This document shows positions 1-10,218 of a stretch of 64,000 nt of DNA, one piece after another. The notes under the pieces were generated by a model. The model was not told the origin of the DNA. It searched no databases and saw only the letters and a program-made list of their open reading frames with translations. Source of the DNA: Hyphomicrobium album (GTDB lineage: Bacteria; Pseudomonadota; Alphaproteobacteria; Rhizobiales; Hyphomicrobiaceae). How positions within the stretch are numbered: position 1 is the first letter of the stretch; each line of letters opens with the position of its first letter. The stretch covers positions 1,178,001 to 1,242,000 of the forward strand of contig NZ_WMBQ01000001.1 in assembly GCF_009708035.1 (NCBI RefSeq). Direction: 5' to 3'. The translations under genes were made by a program, and so were the position numbers.

Positions 1-1655
<1,655 letters not shown>

Positions 1656-1664
1656 CGCATCGAC

Positions 1665-2123
1665 ATGGGCTCAAACGCGGCGAACGACACCAAGGAAGCG
1701 CACAATAGGTTGCGCGTAACCGCGTTCGTCGTGTCGTTCCTCATGTATCTGATTTTCATCGGCGTGAACTTCGACCCGGCGGTGACGAAGGCCCAGGTGG
1801 GCGTGGCGGGCGAGCGCCCGTTCGGCATTCCAGCCCAGGTCTTCTTTGCTGGGCTCAATGCCATTCTGTTCTTCCCAATCTTCTGGTGGACGTCGAGCCT
1901 GATGAAGCTTCAGGCCCACGCAAACCAACAGGATAGAAGCTTTGCATCTGTCCTTCTCTCTGCGATGTACACGCTTGTTGACCTCTTCTCCCTGTTCACG
2001 AGCGTGCGCGACACCGCCCCCGCAGAAATCAGAAAAGCCCGCAACGTTACGTTCGCGGGCTTTCTGTACTTCGCCGCCTTAGCGGCGGTGTGGATCGTCT
2101 TGGCGGCCCGCGCCGGCGTTTGA
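1665..2123 (+). CDS. Small multi-pass membrane protein of unknown function
   Basis: 152 residues with hydrophobic segments at about 17-35, 57-76, 95-112 and 128-148, so probably four membrane helices. I do not recognise the family. It begins 9 nt after the thiC stop and could be cotranscribed with it. The last third of the gene contains a strong terminator-like hairpin (2031-2065) inside the reading frame, which is odd for coding sequence. Two further unknown membrane proteins follow on the same strand, with no clue to a shared function. Confidence 0.7.
   Translation: MGSNAANDTKEAHNRLRVTAFVVSFLMYLIFIGVNFDPAVTKAQVGVAGERPFGIPAQVFFAGLNAILFFPIFWWTSSLMKLQAHANQQDRSFASVLLSAMYTLVDLFSLFTSVRDTAPAEIRKARNVTFAGFLYFAALAAVWIVLAARAGV
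2031..2065 (+). other. Terminator-like hairpin inside a coding region
   Basis: The left arm AGAAAAGCCCGC and right arm GCGGGCTTTCT pair almost perfectly (one bulged A) around a 12-nt loop. GC-rich arms flanked by A-run and T-run are the shape of a bidirectional intrinsic terminator. It sits in frame near codons 123-134 of the preceding membrane-protein gene. Termination here is inference. Confidence 0.5.
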
Positions 2124-2194
2124 CGTCACCAGGGCCCATCGAATTGCGCTAGCCTGCGCCCGGGTTGGCGTTATGCTCGCGGCCGGAGGGCAGC

Positions 2195-2635
2195 ATGGCT
2201 GACACAGGCTCCTCGTTCCCGCCGCGGACGCGCAGCGCAACGTTCCGCCGGTGGCTGTTGCGCATCCATGGCATCGTGCTGACCGTGGTCGCTCTCACGC
2301 TGGCCGTCGCCACGACGGTCGGGAAGGTCTCCGGTGCCGGTCAATTCGGATTCCTGCACGACCAGCCGCTGGTGTGGGTCGGGCTGATCCAGGCCTACCT
2401 GCTCATGACGATCATCGCGGTGCTGCTGCTTCTCGGCGCCGACCAGCCCAATACGCGCAAATGGAACGTCGTGGGCGCGCTGGCGCACGCCGTCCCGCTT
2501 TTCGCGGCGCTGTCGGCGCTATCGGTCTTCCAGTCCATGGGCGCGCTGGAGCTGGCCGAGATCAGCATCGGCTTTCATGTCTTCTGGCTGGCATTGGAGT
2601 CGCTCGCGGCGCTGCTGCCCGTCAGCAAGCCTTGA
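2195..2635 (+). CDS. Small multi-pass membrane protein of unknown function
   Basis: 146 residues from the ATG at 2195, which follows a GGAGGGC ribosome-binding site. An in-frame TTG at 2165 is less likely. Hydrophobic segments near 25-45, 62-88 and 95-140 suggest four membrane helices, with a short hydrophilic N-terminus. The gene lies between two other unknown membrane proteins on the same strand. I do not recognise the family and assign no function. Confidence 0.65.
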   Translation: MADTGSSFPPRTRSATFRRWLLRIHGIVLTVVALTLAVATTVGKVSGAGQFGFLHDQPLVWVGLIQAYLLMTIIAVLLLLGADQPNTRKWNVVGALAHAVPLFAALSALSVFQSMGALELAEISIGFHVFWLALESLAALLPVSKP

Positions 2636-2688
2636 AACCTCCAACAGCGCGCGCTAGACGCGACGTAGCGTTCATCGGGGGGAGTTCC

Positions 2689-3105
2689 ATGCGCGTCTAT
2701 CAATTCGGCGAGCTGATCGGTATCGTGTTTCTGCTTGGCTCAACGGCGATGCAGCTCTTCTATCTGGAGCCGCTGAAGCGCGAGATCGAATGGCGGCTCG
2801 TCGCCTTCAATACGCAGCAGTCGGCGCAGATCGGGCTCAAAACCGCATACGAAAACCAGCTCGCGCTGCTGAAGCTGTTGAACGCGCCGGCGGAGCAGGT
2901 GGCCGCCACCGAGAAGAGCCGCAACGAAACTCTAGCCGCCTACAAAAACTCGGACGCCAATATTTCCGACTACATGATCGCCAAGGAAGGCGTCGAGAGC
3001 TACCTCGAGATCATCGTCATCGCCTTATTCGCCCTCGGCTCCTTGCTCGCCGGGTTGGGACGGGCGCTGGAAATGCAGGCGGCGCGCCAGGCGACCGGCG
3101 ACTGA
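2689..3105 (+). CDS. Small membrane protein with central hydrophilic domain
   Basis: 138 residues. The ATG at 2689 follows a good GGGGGGAG ribosome-binding site; an open frame further upstream overlaps the previous gene and is not used. There is a hydrophobic segment at about 8-26, a hydrophilic probably helical middle of roughly 75 residues, and a second hydrophobic segment near 106-125. That layout fits a hairpin membrane protein with an extracytoplasmic or cytoplasmic helical loop. Family not recognised. Confidence 0.6.
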   Translation: MRVYQFGELIGIVFLLGSTAMQLFYLEPLKREIEWRLVAFNTQQSAQIGLKTAYENQLALLKLLNAPAEQVAATEKSRNETLAAYKNSDANISDYMIAKEGVESYLEIIVIALFALGSLLAGLGRALEMQAARQATGD

Positions 3106-3233
3106 AACGCGGCCAAGCCGTTGGCGCGCCTTCACAACTCCTCCACAACCGTGCACGGACCGAATCGGTCGATAGTCGGCGAAGGAGTGCCGATAGCGGC
3201 GCACCGCACTTGGCAGCATCCCTAGAGGTGCAC

Positions 3234-4484
3234 GTGGGCCGCGCGTTTCGCAGCTTGGCGACGGCAGTGCTGCTGGTGGCGGCAGCACCGGCGGCTGGCC
3301 TTTCCGCCGAAACCTCCGTTGCCGAGACGATCCTCGAAAAGGCCATCGCATCCTACCGCGACGGCAATCTCGAGCCGGCGCTCGGCGGCATCAACGCGGC
3401 CCTGCGGGGCGGGCTCTCTTCGGGCCCGATGGCACGCGCGCTCTACTATCGTGGTCTCGTCTACCGCAAGCAGGGAAGCCCCGGGCATGCGATCTCCGAT
3501 CTGACGCGCGCGCTCGACTACGATGGGCTGTCGGAGCAGGAACGCTCCGACGCGATGGAGGCCCGCGCCGCGGCCTATCAAGAAGCGGGTGTTGCCAATC
3601 AGGAGGTGGTGGTCATCTCGCCGACGACGGGCGGCGGGGGCAAGGCGCCGTCGCAGCCGCCACCGCAGACCACCGCGGCGATCGTATCGCCGCCAGCGAC
3701 GAAGCCCGCCACAACGAACTGGGGCGGAGCGACGCAAGTCGCAGCCAATGCACCGCTGCCGGTGCCAACGGCCTCCCAGCCAGAGCTCGCCGCTCGGAGC
3801 GGAACAACGCAGCTTGATCCGCCGGCGAAGCGAGTGGAGAAGCCCGCGCCTGCGCCGGCACCCGCGAAGCCTTGGGTGACGGAAGCCAAGAAGCCAGCGA
3901 TCGCAGCTGAGAAGTCTGCTCCGGTGGCGAAGGCGCCCACGCCGCCAAAGAAGCCGGCCGTAGCCGCAGCGAAGGCCGAAAAGCCATCGGCGCCGCCGAA
4001 CCCGGCCGCCATCGAAGTCACGCCGCTGGCCCCGCTTCCCGCATCCGAGATGAAAGTGACGGTCGCCGCGGCAAAGGCCGTCGAGGCGCCCCCGCCGGTC
4101 GATCCGTTCGTCACCCAGGTCGTGGCCGTCATGCCCCCGCCGCCACCCGCACCGACGGTCGCATGGGTTGCACCGGCGTCCACTCCGGCAACCACCCCGA
4201 TGGTGCCTGCCCCTGTGACCGCAGCGCCCGCCGCGCCCCCCGAGATCCGCTTGCTCGTCGGCGCGGCGCACTCGCGCACCGAGGCGTTCGCGCTCGCCGT
4301 CCGGCTCACCTCCCAGCGCGGTCCGCAGCTCGGTCCGCGCCGGCCGCAGATCGCCGACACGACGCCGCCGGGCACCTCGCCGCCACTCTACCGGCTGCGG
4401 CTCGGCCCGTTCGCCGATGCGGGGCAGGCGCAATCCCTGTGCCGCTCGCTGAACGACAGCGGCTACGCCTGCGCGGTCGAATAG
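3234..4484 (+). CDS. Exported TPR / Ala-Pro-rich / SPOR domain protein
   Basis: 416 residues from GTG 3234, which has AGAGG five bases upstream; an in-frame GTG at 3228 overlaps that site. The N-terminus is a signal peptide or anchor (LATAVLLVAAAPAAGLSA). Residues about 30-115 resemble tetratricopeptide repeats (a chain of Ala, Tyr and Gly positions such as ALYYRGLVYRKQG). A long Ala/Pro/Lys-rich linker of about 200 residues follows. The last 80 residues look like a SPOR domain (RLRLGPFADAGQAQSLC), which in known proteins binds denuded peptidoglycan at the septum. It is therefore probably an envelope or division-site protein. The exact role is unknown. Confidence 0.7.
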   Translation: MGRAFRSLATAVLLVAAAPAAGLSAETSVAETILEKAIASYRDGNLEPALGGINAALRGGLSSGPMARALYYRGLVYRKQGSPGHAISDLTRALDYDGLSEQERSDAMEARAAAYQEAGVANQEVVVISPTTGGGGKAPSQPPPQTTAAIVSPPATKPATTNWGGATQVAANAPLPVPTASQPELAARSGTTQLDPPAKRVEKPAPAPAPAKPWVTEAKKPAIAAEKSAPVAKAPTPPKKPAVAAAKAEKPSAPPNPAAIEVTPLAPLPASEMKVTVAAAKAVEAPPPVDPFVTQVVAVMPPPPPAPTVAWVAPASTPATTPMVPAPVTAAPAAPPEIRLLVGAAHSRTEAFALAVRLTSQRGPQLGPRRPQIADTTPPGTSPPLYRLRLGPFADAGQAQSLCRSLNDSGYACAVE

Positions 4485-4488
4485 GAAT

Positions 4489-4959
4489 TCACTCCACCAC
4501 GAAGGCGATGAAGCGGCCGCATACCAGCGCGCCGAGCCAGCACACGAGCGACAGCGCGGCATGCACCGCGACGCGCCGCTCGCTCGCTCCGTTCAGGGCC
4601 AATCCGTAGGCGCGATGCAGGGTCAGCGCGCCCGCTATCCCGAGGGCAATGAAAACCAGCTTCAATCGGAATATACCCAGGGCCGCGTATTCCTCGGCGC
4701 GCATCGCAAACAGCAATGGACCTGTTGCGGCCGCCAGCACCAAGCCCGCCACTGCGACTGGCACGAGGATGCGCGTGAGATCGGCGCGCGAGGTTTGCGG
4801 CCAGAACCCTAAGAGGCGTAGATCGAGCGGTAGGATGGCGCCCACCAAGACCGCAATGCCGAACACGTGGGCCGTGTTGAGGGCGGCATAGCCCCAGCGC
4901 GCAGTGCGGAGGTATTGCGCGACCGGCGTGGCCTGCAGCGCTGCGAGCACCTCGTCCAC
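4489..4959 (-). CDS. DUF6644-like four-helix membrane protein
   Basis: 156 residues with four clear hydrophobic helices (about 25-48, 65-85, 93-112, 133-154). Conserved features include NTAHVFGIAVLVG near the start and a FRLKLVFIALG segment, which resemble the small membrane family annotated as DUF6644. It lies 4 nt downstream of a DUF6152-like exported protein, and these two types are often paired in proteobacteria. The convergent SPOR protein ends 4 nt away on the other strand. Biochemical role unknown; family assignment from memory of the pattern, so moderate. Confidence 0.6.
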   Translation of the reverse strand: MDEVLAALQATPVAQYLRTARWGYAALNTAHVFGIAVLVGAILPLDLRLLGFWPQTSRADLTRILVPVAVAGLVLAAATGPLLFAMRAEEYAALGIFRLKLVFIALGIAGALTLHRAYGLALNGASERRVAVHAALSLVCWLGALVCGRFIAFVVE

Positions 4960-4963
4960 GGCG

Positions 4964-5332
4964 CTAGTCCCGCTCCGGATAGAGGTCGTAGGCCTTGTCG
5001 CCGAGGTACAGCCGCTCGACCTTCAGTCGCTTGTTGGAGGCGTCGGCCGCCGGCTCGCCGCTGACCCGGATCTCGACGCCCTCCGCCAGATCGCCGTCTT
5101 TCAGACCCGCTTGCTCGTTGCGCCACGGCTGACCGACCTCGAACGTCCACAGTTCCGGGCCGACCTGGACCTCCAGAATTCCGTGCGGGTTGCCGAGCCG
5201 CACCTTCTTGATGGTGCCGGTCATCTCGATGTTCTTGCCCGTCGTCCACGCCCAGCCGTGATGCGCCTGCGCAGCGCCGTCCACCAGTCCTAAGAACAAT
5301 ATCAATCCGCTGACGGCGAGCAGTCGCATCAT
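4964..5332 (-). CDS. DUF6152-like exported protein
   Basis: 122 residues from the ATG at 5332, preceded by GGAGG at good spacing; a longer frame to 5371 lacks a site. A signal peptide ends near GAAQAHHGW, and the mature protein starts with the HHGW motif typical of the DUF6152 family. The domain is a small beta-rich fold (TGTIKKVRLGNPHG...). The adjacent gene is its usual membrane partner. Probably periplasmic; function unknown. Confidence 0.65.
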   Translation of the reverse strand: MMRLLAVSGLILFLGLVDGAAQAHHGWAWTTGKNIEMTGTIKKVRLGNPHGILEVQVGPELWTFEVGQPWRNEQAGLKDGDLAEGVEIRVSGEPAADASNKRLKVERLYLGDKAYDLYPERD

Positions 5333-5515
5333 GGTGATCCTCCGGTTTACGCCGACACCAGCATTCAACACTTATGCACGCCGAACGAAGCCACAAGCAG
5401 GCGCCCCTGTTCCGCACGGAATAGCTGGCCGTCAGCAGCCTGATTAAATCGTCCGCAACCCGGCATCGGTAAGACTGTAGCCGGCCTCGAACATCGTTTG
5501 GCGATGGGGCGTTTC

Positions 5516-6847
5516 ATGCAAATCAACCGGCGCGATACTCTCAAGGCATTCTTCGGCGGCGCTGCCGCAACGTCGCTTCCCTTGGCGTTACCCTTCCCGG
5601 CCCGGGCATTTCCGGTCAACCAGGCGGGCGGCCACCAGACATTCACGCTGGACAATGGGCTGCGCACGCACTTCATCGCCAACAACTCCGGCTACGTGAC
5701 CGCGGCGCTGGTCTTGCGTAGCAAGGAGATCACCCACAACGGCCTGGCGCATTTGTGCGAGCATACCTCGTGCGCGGGCGCGGCGGGCAACATGTCGGCG
5801 GCGCAGGTCACCGCGCTGTTCAAGGATTGCGTGCAGGACAGCAACGCCACGACGGAGGCTGGCGCGCTGCGCTGGTTCGCCTCGTTCCTTCCTCAGTATT
5901 TGCCCCAGGTGACCGACCTTCTGTCCGCCATTTCGCTCGATCAGAAATTCGACCTCGAGACGGTTGCCGCCCAGCAGCGCGTCGTGCGCGAGGAGCTCTA
6001 TCTCGACAAGTACAATCCCTCGCTCGCCGCCGAGCAGAAGTTCGACCGCGAGCTCTTCGGCAAGTCGCATCCCTACGCCAAGGAGACGCTCGAGGAGGAG
6101 ATCGCCCGCTGCAAGATCGCGCCGGAGAAGTGCGCCGCCGAGCTGGGCGCCTTCGCCGACCGCACGCGCCTGCCGGGCAACATGGACCTCTTCGTCGTCG
6201 GCAGCATCGAGCCCAATGCGCTGCAAGATCTGGTACAGAAGAGCTTCGGCAGGTTTGCGCGCGCCGAGGGTCCGCGCCTCGACATTCCGCGCGTGGACGT
6301 CACTCGTGCCTACAAGCCGCTGGTCGAACCGTCGTTCGAGTTGCAGCGCCCGATGAGCGAGCTGCGCATCGCCTGGAACACCGGCGTTTGCAACACCGGC
6401 GCCGACGCCCGCACCCTGCTGGCGCTCGGGTCCTATCTCGGCACGGCGCTGTTCGATGAGCTGCGCGAGAAGGACGGCGACACCTATACGCCGGACGTCT
6501 CCTACGAGCCCGACGCCTGCAGCGGCGTGTTCCGCGTCGCCATATCGAGCAGCAAGGACCCGCAGAAGGTCGAGAAGAAGGTGTTCGAGGTCGTCGACAA
6601 GATGAAGTCGGCGATCGACGCCAAAGAGCTCGCCCGCCTGCGCGACCGCATCGCGCTCAAGCGCTGCAAGGAAGCGGGCGACAACCAGGCGCTGCTCGAC
6701 CGCCTCGTCGACCGCACGCTCGAAGGCTGCGGCGTCGGCGACCTCGCCGTCGACACGGTAACGCCGGAAGAGATGATGGCGGCGGCGCGCAAGTACATGC
6801 CTTCGCACCGGGAAGGTTACGTCCGCCTGGCGCTCAAGGGCCAGTGA
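5516..6847 (+). CDS. M16 family zinc peptidase-like protein with Tat-like signal
   Basis: 443 residues from the ATG at 5516; ATG 5504 and TTG 5498 are alternatives. The N-terminus NRRDTLKAFFGG followed by a hydrophobic stretch and PARA resembles a twin-arginine signal, so export is likely. The M16 zinc-binding HxxEH motif is present as HLCEH (near residue 81), and the downstream Glu ligand is plausible in VVREELYLD. The C-terminal half is the second M16-type domain with RPMSELRIAWNT. No second M16 gene lies beside it, although these peptidases often occur in pairs. Role: degradation of small or misfolded exported peptides is inference. Confidence 0.8.
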   Translation: MQINRRDTLKAFFGGAAATSLPLALPFPARAFPVNQAGGHQTFTLDNGLRTHFIANNSGYVTAALVLRSKEITHNGLAHLCEHTSCAGAAGNMSAAQVTALFKDCVQDSNATTEAGALRWFASFLPQYLPQVTDLLSAISLDQKFDLETVAAQQRVVREELYLDKYNPSLAAEQKFDRELFGKSHPYAKETLEEEIARCKIAPEKCAAELGAFADRTRLPGNMDLFVVGSIEPNALQDLVQKSFGRFARAEGPRLDIPRVDVTRAYKPLVEPSFELQRPMSELRIAWNTGVCNTGADARTLLALGSYLGTALFDELREKDGDTYTPDVSYEPDACSGVFRVAISSSKDPQKVEKKVFEVVDKMKSAIDAKELARLRDRIALKRCKEAGDNQALLDRLVDRTLEGCGVGDLAVDTVTPEEMMAAARKYMPSHREGYVRLALKGQ

Positions 6848-6863
6848 CGGTTACCAGTAACGC

Positions 6864-7136
6864 CTAGCGGACGCCGAAGCGTACCTCGTTGCGGGCGCGC
6901 GCCTTGGCGGCCTCCGTCTCGCGGTCGCGCGGCGGCGCCATGGTGACGAGCGAGCCGAGCAGCTCCTCGGCGGCGGCGGCGACCTGTTCCAGGGCGCGGT
7001 TGAAGGCAGCCTCATTGGCCTTCGACGGGCTGTTCATCCCCGACAGCTTGCGCACGAACTGCTGTGCCGAGGCGCGGATCTCGTTGTCGGTCGCCGGCGG
7101 CGAGAAATTGTAGAGCGTCTTGATGTTGCGGCACAT
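6864..7136 (-). CDS. DUF2277 domain-containing protein
   Basis: 90 residues. The N-terminus MCRNIKTLYNFSPPAT and the internal FVRKLSGMNSPSKANE stretch match the DUF2277 family, small cytoplasmic proteins of unknown function found in many actinobacteria and alphaproteobacteria. The length agrees with the family. It has no obvious operon partner; the upstream gene on the other side is divergent. No catalytic motif is visible. Confidence 0.85.
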   Translation of the reverse strand: MCRNIKTLYNFSPPATDNEIRASAQQFVRKLSGMNSPSKANEAAFNRALEQVAAAAEELLGSLVTMAPPRDRETEAAKARARNEVRFGVR

Positions 7137-7316
7137 GAGCTAGGCTTCCTATCCTCCGGTTAACGCGGGTCGCGTCGAGCTTAGCAGCCGCGGTACGCCG
7201 ATGGCATGGCGCAGCGCAACAGCATTTTAGATAGGCAGCCCCCTGCCGCTCTGTCAGGCTTAGGGCACGGCCGGTCATAATGGCCGCTTCCCGCATTGCA
7301 CGAGCGGAGCATTCCA

Positions 7317-7628
7317 ATGAAAGTCATACGCATCATTCTCTATATTTTCGGCGGGCTCTTCCTCGCCCTCGTCGGGCTCTTCGCCTACTTCGCTATCTTC
7401 GTCGACCCCTACACCATGTCGTCGGCTCCCCCCAGCATCGCCCAGACCATGTCGGTCGGCGGCAAGACGGTGCACATGATCACCAAGGGACCCGCATCGT
7501 ACTCGGCGACCAACGAGGGCAACGACATCCTGATCAATGGCAAGAAGCTCGATCTGTCCGGCGGCGATGAGTTCACGGTCGAGATCAACGCCGACGGGAC
7601 CACCCACCTCCGGCCCGGCAAACCCTAG
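7317..7628 (+). CDS. Small membrane-anchored protein of unknown function
   Basis: 103 residues from the ATG at 7317, preceded by GGAGC. One hydrophobic segment at about 5-28 is followed by a short hydrophilic, probably beta-rich domain (KTVHMITKGPASYSATNEG). That fits an anchored periplasmic domain or an uncleaved signal peptide. The gene converges with a membrane protein that ends 12 nt away. Family not recognised. Confidence 0.6.
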   Translation: MKVIRIILYIFGGLFLALVGLFAYFAIFVDPYTMSSAPPSIAQTMSVGGKTVHMITKGPASYSATNEGNDILINGKKLDLSGGDEFTVEINADGTTHLRPGKP

Positions 7629-7639
7629 CACCTGTCGTC

Positions 7640-8143
7640 CTAAGCGGCGACGGCGAGCACCGGCGGATGGAAGCGCTTGACCGCGCGCCAGCCGGCCCAG
7701 ACGAAGGCGGCGAGCAGCGCCGTCTGCGCGATGACGAACGGCGCCTCCGACTGCGTCGGCGCCAGAGCGGCGAGCTCGGCGATTTTCTGGAACGACTGCA
7801 CCACGAATACGAAGCAGTTGAGGTAGAGCGCCGCGATGGCGGTCGTCACATAGATCCAGCGCCAGGGACCGGCGAGGTTGAAGGCGTAAATGGCGGCGAA
7901 GGCCAGGGCCAGAACCGCCGTGGAGACGATGCCGGTTGCGACGGCGGGGGTGATGACCGAGATGGGGAACAGGAAGCCCGTCAGCGTCGTCAGCGCCGTG
8001 GTCCACAGGAAGACGTGCGTAACCCAGTCAGGCGCCGCGCCGCGGATCATGGCGACGAGCGCGATGAGCCCCGTGACGATGGCGACAATGCTGATCAGCA
8101 CGTGCAGCAGGACGAACGTCTCGAACGACAATCCCAAGGTCAT
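7640..8143 (-). CDS. Four- to five-helix membrane protein of unknown function
   Basis: 167 residues with hydrophobic segments near 7-32, 42-62, 68-92, 97-117 and 137-157. The N-terminal HVLISIVAIVTGLIAL helix is reminiscent of small DUF2306-type or cytochrome b561-like bundles, but heme-ligand histidines are not obvious in the other helices. No neighbours suggest a pathway. A membrane location is clear; everything else is open. Confidence 0.65.
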   Translation of the reverse strand: MTLGLSFETFVLLHVLISIVAIVTGLIALVAMIRGAAPDWVTHVFLWTTALTTLTGFLFPISVITPAVATGIVSTAVLALAFAAIYAFNLAGPWRWIYVTTAIAALYLNCFVFVVQSFQKIAELAALAPTQSEAPFVIAQTALLAAFVWAGWRAVKRFHPPVLAVAA

Positions 8144-8283
8144 GATGGCATCCCCCGTTGGCGGCAGCTACGGCCCGTGCGCTCCCCAGCGCGCGGCCAA
8201 TCATAGCAAAGACACTGGCTTTTGCGCCATGATGACGGGCATCATGATCGCAACTCCACCGATCCCGGAACGGGGAAGCCACC

Positions 8284-8706
8284 GTGCCCAAGTCCACTAT
8301 CCTGACCGTCGCGAGCTATATCGCCGACAAGCCGGCGCCAGCACGCCGGGCGCTCAACGCCATACGCGCGGCGCTGCGCAAGGCCGTGCCCGGAGCCGAG
8401 GAGGTCATCTCCTACGGCATTCCGGCGCTGAGGAAGGACGGCCGCATCGTTGTCTTTTTCGCGGCGTGGAAGGAGCATTGCGCACTCTATCCGGTGACCG
8501 GCAAGCTCATCGCCGCCTTCAAGGACGAGCTCGCGCCCTACGAATTGAGCCACAAGGGGACGGTGCGCTTTCCCCTCGATCAGGCGGTGCCGGCGGGGCT
8601 CATCGGCCGCATCGCCAAGTATCGCGCCGGAGAGCTTGCCCAGGCGAAGGTGACCAAGCGCAAGAAAGCTGCCAAGAAGCCGGCACGGGTGAAGACGAAG
8701 CGCTAG
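8284..8706 (+). CDS. DUF1801 / YdhG-like protein
   Basis: 140 residues from a GTG at 8284 preceded by CGGGGAAG. The core ARRALNAIRAALRKAVPGAEEVISYGIPAL and the following FFAAWKEHCALYP match the DUF1801 fold (YdhG family, a small cytoplasmic domain; some members are called iron-chaperone-like). The C-terminus is Lys/Ala-rich (KRKKAAKKPARVKTKR), which suggests weak nucleic-acid or polyanion binding. Function in bacteria is not established. Confidence 0.8.
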   Translation: MPKSTILTVASYIADKPAPARRALNAIRAALRKAVPGAEEVISYGIPALRKDGRIVVFFAAWKEHCALYPVTGKLIAAFKDELAPYELSHKGTVRFPLDQAVPAGLIGRIAKYRAGELAQAKVTKRKKAAKKPARVKTKR

Positions 8707-8800
8707 AGCGGGTACAAAAGCCGCGGTTCGGCGCGCAATTTGGCCATGAACGCAGGCAATTAGTTGGGCGAACGGGACCGAAATACCGGGGGAATCAAGG

Positions 8801-9349
8801 ATGTCGCGTAGTCTGTTGTGGGCCGTCATGTGCGCTGTGAGCCTTATCGCCGCAGCGCCGCAGGACAGTCGTGCGGCCTCCGCCTACGAGATCGACGTCG
8901 GCGTCGACGAGACGCTGGAGCGGTTTTACTACAGCATCCGCGGCGCCCGCGAGCTGGCGCACAAGGCGGTCGGCGTCCTCGTCTTTCCATCGGTGGTGAA
9001 GGCCGGCTTCGGCTTCGGCGGCGAGTACGGCGAGGGCGCCCTGCGCATCCGTGGCCGCACCGTCGACTACTACAATACGCTTTCCGCGTCGGTCGGCTTC
9101 CAGCTGGGCGTACAGGAGCGCTCGGTGATCATCATGTTCATGACCCCGGACGCGCTCGATCAGTTTCGCCGCACCGCCGGGTGGAAGGTCGGTGCCGACG
9201 CCTCCGTCGCCATCATCACCGTCGGCATCGGCGGCTCGATCGACACCAACAAGATCACCAGCCCGGTCGTCGGCTTCGTCCTCGATCCGAAGGGGCTGAT
9301 GTATAACTTGACGCTTGAAGGCTCGAAGATCAGCCGCATCCGCCGCTAG
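8801..9349 (+). CDS. SYLF (Ysc84) domain exported protein
   Basis: 182 residues. A signal peptide (LLWAVMCAVSLIAAAPQDSRA) precedes the SYLF domain, recognisable from the GVLVFPSVVKAGFGFGGEYGEGALR motif. The SYLF domain binds phosphoinositides in eukaryotic homologues; bacterial members are exported and of unknown function. The gene appears to stand alone, with an exported protein convergent to it. Confidence 0.85.
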   Translation: MSRSLLWAVMCAVSLIAAAPQDSRAASAYEIDVGVDETLERFYYSIRGARELAHKAVGVLVFPSVVKAGFGFGGEYGEGALRIRGRTVDYYNTLSASVGFQLGVQERSVIIMFMTPDALDQFRRTAGWKVGADASVAIITVGIGGSIDTNKITSPVVGFVLDPKGLMYNLTLEGSKISRIRR

Positions 9350-9389
9350 CGGCATTCCTCTTTCCAAGGCCAGGCAGACACCTCTGGTG

Positions 9390-9674
9390 CTACTGCCCGG
9401 CAACGCCCTTGGCGGCGCGCCGCTCGAAATTCTCCGCCGCCTTCTTCAGCTCCTTCTCGGCGGTCTCGCCTGCCTTCTTCACGCACTCGCCGAATTCCTT
9501 GACCTCGTCCTTGTAGTACTCAAGGTCGCGTTTGCAGCCGTCGAGGTCGTAGGCGCTGTTGAACTGATCATACCAGCTGGTGCAGGCGGGCGGCTCGGGC
9601 TTCTCGCAACCCGCGGCGGCCGGGCACGCGTGCACGGAAATGGCGGCGGCGAGCAGCAGGCTAGCGCGGATCAT
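9390..9674 (-). CDS. Small Cys-containing exported helical protein
   Basis: 94 residues from the ATG at 9674, which has GGAG upstream; a longer frame to 9713 is possible. A signal peptide ends near ACPAAAG. The mature part has five cysteines (CEKPEPPAC, GCKRDLEYY, FGECVKK) and then a charged helical C-terminus. The paired cysteines suggest disulfides in the periplasm. Family not recognised. Confidence 0.6.
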   Translation of the reverse strand: MIRASLLLAAAISVHACPAAAGCEKPEPPACTSWYDQFNSAYDLDGCKRDLEYYKDEVKEFGECVKKAGETAEKELKKAAENFERRAAKGVAGQ

Positions 9675-9797
9675 GTCGCGGGGGCTCCGTTCTTCGTCTG
9701 ACATCAGCGGCATGCCATGCCTGGGCGGCGGCGGGAAGTGGCGCTATGGTTGCCCGCAACCTGGCGGGGCACTCTTGCCACACTCAGGAGAGTCGCA

Positions 9798-10058
9798 ATG
9801 GCCGACACCTGCACGCACCTCGACACCATCCGCCACGTGACGCCGAACACCGACGGCTGCGAGGAATGCTTGAAGATGGGTGCGGAGTGGGTGCACCTGC
9901 GTCTCTGCCTGACCTGCGGGCACGTCGGCTGCTGCGATAGCTCGCGGTACAAGCATGCGACCAAGCACTTCCACCGAACCAAGCATCCGATGGTGCAATC
10001 GATCGAGCCCGGCGAGAGCTGGAAATGGTGCTACGTCGACGAAGTTTTGATCGAATAG
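9798..10058 (+). CDS. UBP-type zinc finger protein
   Basis: 86 residues with an AGGAG site upstream. The cysteine/histidine pattern C-x2-C (CEEC), C-x2-C (CLTC) followed by GHVGCCDSSRYKHATKHFHRTKHP is the UBP-type zinc finger seen in eukaryotic deubiquitinases and HDAC6. Small stand-alone bacterial versions are common, including in Hyphomicrobiales, and their partner is unknown because bacteria lack ubiquitin. Cytoplasmic. Confidence 0.9.
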   Translation: MADTCTHLDTIRHVTPNTDGCEECLKMGAEWVHLRLCLTCGHVGCCDSSRYKHATKHFHRTKHPMVQSIEPGESWKWCYVDEVLIE

Positions 10059-10218
10059 CAGGCAATCCCGTCGCCGGCCGGGCGTATAACGGGACCCACC
10101 TGGCGCAACGCTCCTGAACTTCTGGAACGAAAGTCGCAGGGCGCCGTTCGACGTGCGCTAGAGGGCGCCGTGGGACGGCACATCGGCCGCCAAAGAAAAA
10201 ATGATCTTGGAGGAAGCC

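Noticed and set aside
3222-4562. 446-codon Arg-rich frame on the minus strand
   Set aside because: It is antisense to the SPOR protein; the Arg-rich composition is typical of a shadow frame in GC-rich DNA.
5588-6808. 406-codon frame on the minus strand
   Set aside because: It is antisense to the M16 peptidase and shows no domain.
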